A stretch of DNA of 8,740 bases. Source: G039029935 sp039029935 (GTDB lineage: Bacteria; Chloroflexota; Anaerolineae; Caldilineales; Caldilineaceae). A program made the position numbers and the translations under genes. The notes below the pieces were generated by a model. The model saw only the letters and a list, made by a program, of their open reading frames with translations. It had not been told where the DNA came from and ran no database searches. Location of the stretch: contig JBCCFC010000537.1 of assembly GCA_039029935.1 (NCBI GenBank), forward strand, positions 1-8,740, given 5' to 3'. Shown one piece after another: positions 5,666 through 8,740 of the stretch (positions are counted from its first letter, which is position 1; every line of letters starts with the position of its first letter).

Positions 5666-6049
5666 ATGGGTATCATTGTTCTAAAGTCCTCAGAAATATT
5701 GGCGATTCAGAAAAGAACAATTGACCAACATGGCGGTATTCATGGTGTTCGGGATCAGAATGCGTTTGAATCCGCCATTGCAGCCGTAGAGAATCGTATC
5801 CATTATGAAGAGGCAGATGTGGTTACTTGCGCTGCAACCTATGCTTATCATCTTGTACAAGCTCATGCCTTTTTGGATGGGAATAAACGTGTTGCGGCTG
5901 CTACAACGCTTGTTTTTCTCCATGTAAATGGATATGAACTGAACATGAGCCATGCCGATATCATCCAACTATTTCTTGATATTGCTGCCGGAAAGATTGA
6001 GCGTGATAGGGTAGAAAAGTTTATCAAAAGTAACGCTAGTTTGAGATAG
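5666..6049 (+). CDS. doc: Doc-family (Fic-fold) death-on-curing toxin
   Basis: Toxin of a type II toxin-antitoxin module. Doc proteins are known to phosphorylate elongation factor EF-Tu with ATP, halting translation. The 127-residue length is that of phage P1 Doc. The Fic/Doc active-site motif HAFLDGNKR is intact at 67-75, with the conserved His67, Asp71, Asn73, Lys74 and Arg75; the GNKR form with Lys is the Doc rather than AMP-transferring Fic pattern. The N-terminal part (HGGIHGVRDQNAFESAI, 22-38) also fits the family. It lacks the inhibitory helix of self-regulated Fic proteins, so control should come from the antitoxin gene ending 3 bp upstream; GGAG at 5651-5654 may serve as its ribosome binding site. 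The pair is A/T-rich relative to its surroundings. Its last 14 bp overlap the 3' end of the oppositely oriented YfhO-family gene. Confidence 0.92.
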   Translation: MGIIVLKSSEILAIQKRTIDQHGGIHGVRDQNAFESAIAAVENRIHYEEADVVTCAATYAYHLVQAHAFLDGNKRVAAATTLVFLHVNGYELNMSHADIIQLFLDIAAGKIERDRVEKFIKSNASLR

Positions 6050-8740
6050 TACGCCTTCGACCAAGCCACCATAGTCCAACACAGGCAAACAACCCCAGTC
6101 CACTAATCAACATACCCCATTGCCACGCAGGAGGACGATAAGTATACACAACCGTATGCTCACCCGCTGGCACTTCAATGCCACGGAAAACAGCATTGGT
6201 GGCATAGATGGGTGTTTCGTCGCCATCCACTGTCGCCACCCATCCCGGATAATAGCTGTCGCTTAGGACAAGAAAGCCATCTTCGCTGTTACTGGTTTGC
6301 AGAGTAATCTGCTCTGGTTGGTAATCCACAAGCCTTACCTGTGAATCGGTTGCACCATACACATGGCTTTCCAACCCTTCGGCAATGGCTGTCTGAGCGG
6401 GTCGCCACGCATCATCAGCCAACAGGGTCAACGCCTCATCAATCGTTTGAACATTCTGGACCGCATCCACAAAATAAGCACGAGGCAACATCTCTACGTT
6501 CTCATAAATCTTGACATCTCCACCATGCACGACTTGAAAACGGCTCCCACTGCTCGGCAACAAAGGTGTGAATGTCCCCGTGCGTACATCAATAAAGGTG
6601 GTGGCGCGAATGGTGACGGATACATCAGGCAGGTTATCACTTGCAATCGACTTGACAACGAGATGGGTTGGCGTTGTCGTATTACCGCTGATGCCAATGT
6701 CTAGGCGCAGAGCATATTCCTGTCGCTGCCCCTCAACATCACGGTAGGCCACTGTTGCCCCGCTCTGTGTTGCCATTGCGCTATCAAGCACGCGGTCTGC
6801 CATGTGGTGAGCTAGATGGGGGCCAGCGACACCACCTGCTGTTAAGGTAAACTGTTCAACCATCGTTTCGCCGCGCATCACATCAATAGTGGCGACATCA
6901 TGGGTCGTATTGTTCATCAATGCCAACGTTTCGGCAGACGCTTCGATAAACGCCAGTAGACCAATATCGGTGGTTTTGAAGACAATGGGTGCATCGATCT
7001 GTTCAATAGGATTTTCGCGGTTAACAGTGATGCCCAATTGGCGGTCGTAATACACATGCTCAAACCAAAAATCATGCACTTTGTCGGTGATGATATATTG
7101 AGCATTCAGCAAATCCAACAGATGTGCAGGTAGAATTTCTTTGACCTGCTCACGCAGCCGCCCATCGGGGACAAGCTGGTCCTCATTGATAAAGAGACGC
7201 AGAAATTGGATATAGCGTTGTAGGGGCAGCACACCACCGTCAAAGCCATCAACCGCCGGAATACGCCAGAACAACGACAGGTTGGGTGCAAGAATTTCCT
7301 GCGATTTCTGCGCCACAATCAACTTGAGAAACGCCTTTTCATCCAATTGCCGTGGTTCACTCTCCAAAAAGATTCGTTTTGAATCGCCCATATCACCTGG
7401 ATCAAAGGTGATTGTACTCATACTCAGGAAACGCCCACCTGCGGCTGGGTGTATTTCGGTGCGTATGGGGTCGGTGAGCAGATGGGCTGGTGCGGTGCGA
7501 ACGCCATAGACAGCATGAGTCGCAGTCGTATCGGTGTGCGGTAGACTGACGGCGGCAAGCAACAGTTCACCACCAATGGCGATGAGCATAAGAGATGGAA
7601 GGAGGGCGTGGATGTTTAATCTGGTCGAAATGTTGCGACAGAGTGACCACAAAAACTGGATACCTACGCCTGCACCAACCGCCATGCCCATTGTGTAGAG
7701 CATCATCCAGCGCGCGGGTGTGCGGAAGAGGTCAATGCCAGGGACAAAGTTGTAGAGCAGAAGATAGAATGGGTTCCAGCGACCGAGTGCGAGTGTAAAG
7801 CCGATGATGACAAAGAGCAGCGTGAATTGCATGGCGAGTGAGGCTGGAATCGTTGAATTCTTGGCGTCACCGGATGTGGTTGCCCTGCCTGTTGCCGCGA
7901 TGATGGTTCCAGCCAATGCAAGGATGACCAAGGTCATCGCAATCAGCCCGACATAGGCGATAAACTCGGAATAGCCCAATGTGCTAAAGACGACGCTGAG
8001 ATCGGTGTTGCCGTAGGTGGGGAAAAGCGTCCATTGCAACAATTCTGGTTCAAGGCTAAAGCTGGTTGCCTCTGCATAGCTCATGCCGCCACTACGCAGC
8101 CCCAAGTCGCTCAGTTCCAGTGTTGGCAGAAGCTGCGCTGCCACCAATACACCCGCCAGCCCAACGCCCGCAAAGTAGGTGAAGAGCGATGCCAGCCAGC
8201 GCGTCCATATATCCAGCAAATTGCGTCCAACCGGTTGCCCCACCATCAGACGCGGCCATACGGCCCATAGCCCCAAACCAAAGAGGTTGATGTATAGCGT
8301 CTGTGTATGCCCGGCAAAGAACATGATCGCAACCAATAGGGCAAAGAGGACTGCAATGCGCAGGTTGGCAAAGGCAGTGCGTATATGGATAGATAAAAAT
8401 TCGCGCAGAAATCCATGTTGGCTGCTGTCAAAGCGTTGCACACGAATATATTCCAATATCAGTGCTGCCCAGGGAAGCCATGCCGCCGCATTCATCTGGT
8501 TGATGTGCCCAATCAGCCCCCCATAAAATCCACTACCCGCCAGCACAACGCCCGTGGTCAGCCCCGCAATATGGCTATGCTGCCATCGCCGCATCAGCAG
8601 ATAGCCACCATACCCTAGCAGCCATGTGTGCAAGGCTGCGCTCCAATAAATTTGTTTGGTAACAGGGAGCCAACTGAGCGGCCAGTGCAATGGATATAGA
8701 ACTGCCGTCTGCGGATTAGCGAGCAAGGGGACGCCTAAAA
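6036..8740 (-). CDS. YfhO-family multi-pass membrane protein, N-terminus outside the window
   Basis: Large membrane protein of the YfhO family, GT-C-like glycosyltransferases; characterised Firmicutes members add sugars to teichoic acid or other cell-surface polymers. The frame is open to the window edge: GVPLLANPQTAVLYP, a family motif, is already running at 8735, so the TTG at 8724-8726 is not the true start. At least 901 residues are present. Counting from that TTG, hydrophobic helices fill about 25-395, with the family motif FRTPARWMMLYTMG at 334-347. A large extracytoplasmic part follows (about 396-865) with DGFDGG (493-498) and the C-terminal signature DSYYPGWVATVDG (823-835). A final membrane helix spans 868-888 and the end is Arg-rich. 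The TAG stop (6036-6038) lies inside the doc gene. The sugar donor and acceptor are unknown. Confidence 0.88.
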   Translation of the reverse strand, partial: LGVPLLANPQTAVLYPLHWPLSWLPVTKQIYWSAALHTWLLGYGGYLLMRRWQHSHIAGLTTGVVLAGSGFYGGLIGHINQMNAAAWLPWAALILEYIRVQRFDSSQHGFLREFLSIHIRTAFANLRIAVLFALLVAIMFFAGHTQTLYINLFGLGLWAVWPRLMVGQPVGRNLLDIWTRWLASLFTYFAGVGLAGVLVAAQLLPTLELSDLGLRSGGMSYAEATSFSLEPELLQWTLFPTYGNTDLSVVFSTLGYSEFIAYVGLIAMTLVILALAGTIIAATGRATTSGDAKNSTIPASLAMQFTLLFVIIGFTLALGRWNPFYLLLYNFVPGIDLFRTPARWMMLYTMGMAVGAGVGIQFLWSLCRNISTRLNIHALLPSLMLIAIGGELLLAAVSLPHTDTTATHAVYGVRTAPAHLLTDPIRTEIHPAAGGRFLSMSTITFDPGDMGDSKRIFLESEPRQLDEKAFLKLIVAQKSQEILAPNLSLFWRIPAVDGFDGGVLPLQRYIQFLRLFINEDQLVPDGRLREQVKEILPAHLLDLLNAQYIITDKVHDFWFEHVYYDRQLGITVNRENPIEQIDAPIVFKTTDIGLLAFIEASAETLALMNNTTHDVATIDVMRGETMVEQFTLTAGGVAGPHLAHHMADRVLDSAMATQSGATVAYRDVEGQRQEYALRLDIGISGNTTTPTHLVVKSIASDNLPDVSVTIRATTFIDVRTGTFTPLLPSSGSRFQVVHGGDVKIYENVEMLPRAYFVDAVQNVQTIDEALTLLADDAWRPAQTAIAEGLESHVYGATDSQVRLVDYQPEQITLQTSNSEDGFLVLSDSYYPGWVATVDGDETPIYATNAVFRGIEVPAGEHTVVYTYRPPAWQWGMLISGLGLFACVGLWWLGRRRTISN

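Noticed and set aside
8724..8726. TTG as the start of the YfhO-family gene
   Set aside because: The frame continues upstream to the window edge and already encodes the family motif GVPLLANPQ across this codon, so the gene is simply cut by the window.

Overview
The window reads as chromosomal DNA from an environmental bacterium. The likeliest source is a Chloroflexota (Anaerolineae-like) lineage. This rests on the combination of an extended-loop DppC permease, a YfhO-family glycosyltransferase-like membrane protein, a membrane-anchored cytochrome c, and small palindromic repeats built on CCTCC/GGAGG and GGTCGGT. It is an impression from family resemblance and was not computed. The bulk of the sequence is near 50% G+C; the toxin-antitoxin pair is clearly lower.

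Left part (1-4496, + strand): the tail of a peptide/nickel-type (Dpp/Opp) ABC importer locus. It holds a DppC-class permease with a long extracytoplasmic insertion and a DppD-class ATPase with its C-terminal cysteine quartet. A 665-residue uncharacterised protein then overlaps the end of the ATPase gene by 8 bp, in the place where a second ATPase (dppF) is usual. Its architecture (beta-rich ends, helical middle) recalls alpha/alpha-toroid polysaccharide-active proteins, so the importer may carry oligosaccharides rather than peptides; this is inference. The two ABC genes are separated by a GGTCGGT-rich inverted repeat, and a compact set of three nested inverted repeats lies ahead of the permease. 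The 665-residue gene carries a palindromic repeat inside its reading frame.

Middle (4503-6049): a minus-strand membrane protein fused to a c-type cytochrome domain ends 6 bp from the 665-residue gene. Divergent from it is a two-gene toxin-antitoxin module: an AbrB/MazE-like antitoxin and a Doc (Fic-fold) toxin. A perfect 14-bp palindrome touches the antitoxin's ribosome binding site and is a good candidate for its autoregulatory operator.

Right part (6036-8740, - strand): the C-terminal roughly 900 residues of a YfhO-family multi-pass membrane protein whose N-terminus lies beyond the window. Its stop codon lies inside the 3' end of the doc gene, a 14-bp tail-to-tail overlap. No rRNA, tRNA, CRISPR array or transposase gene was seen.
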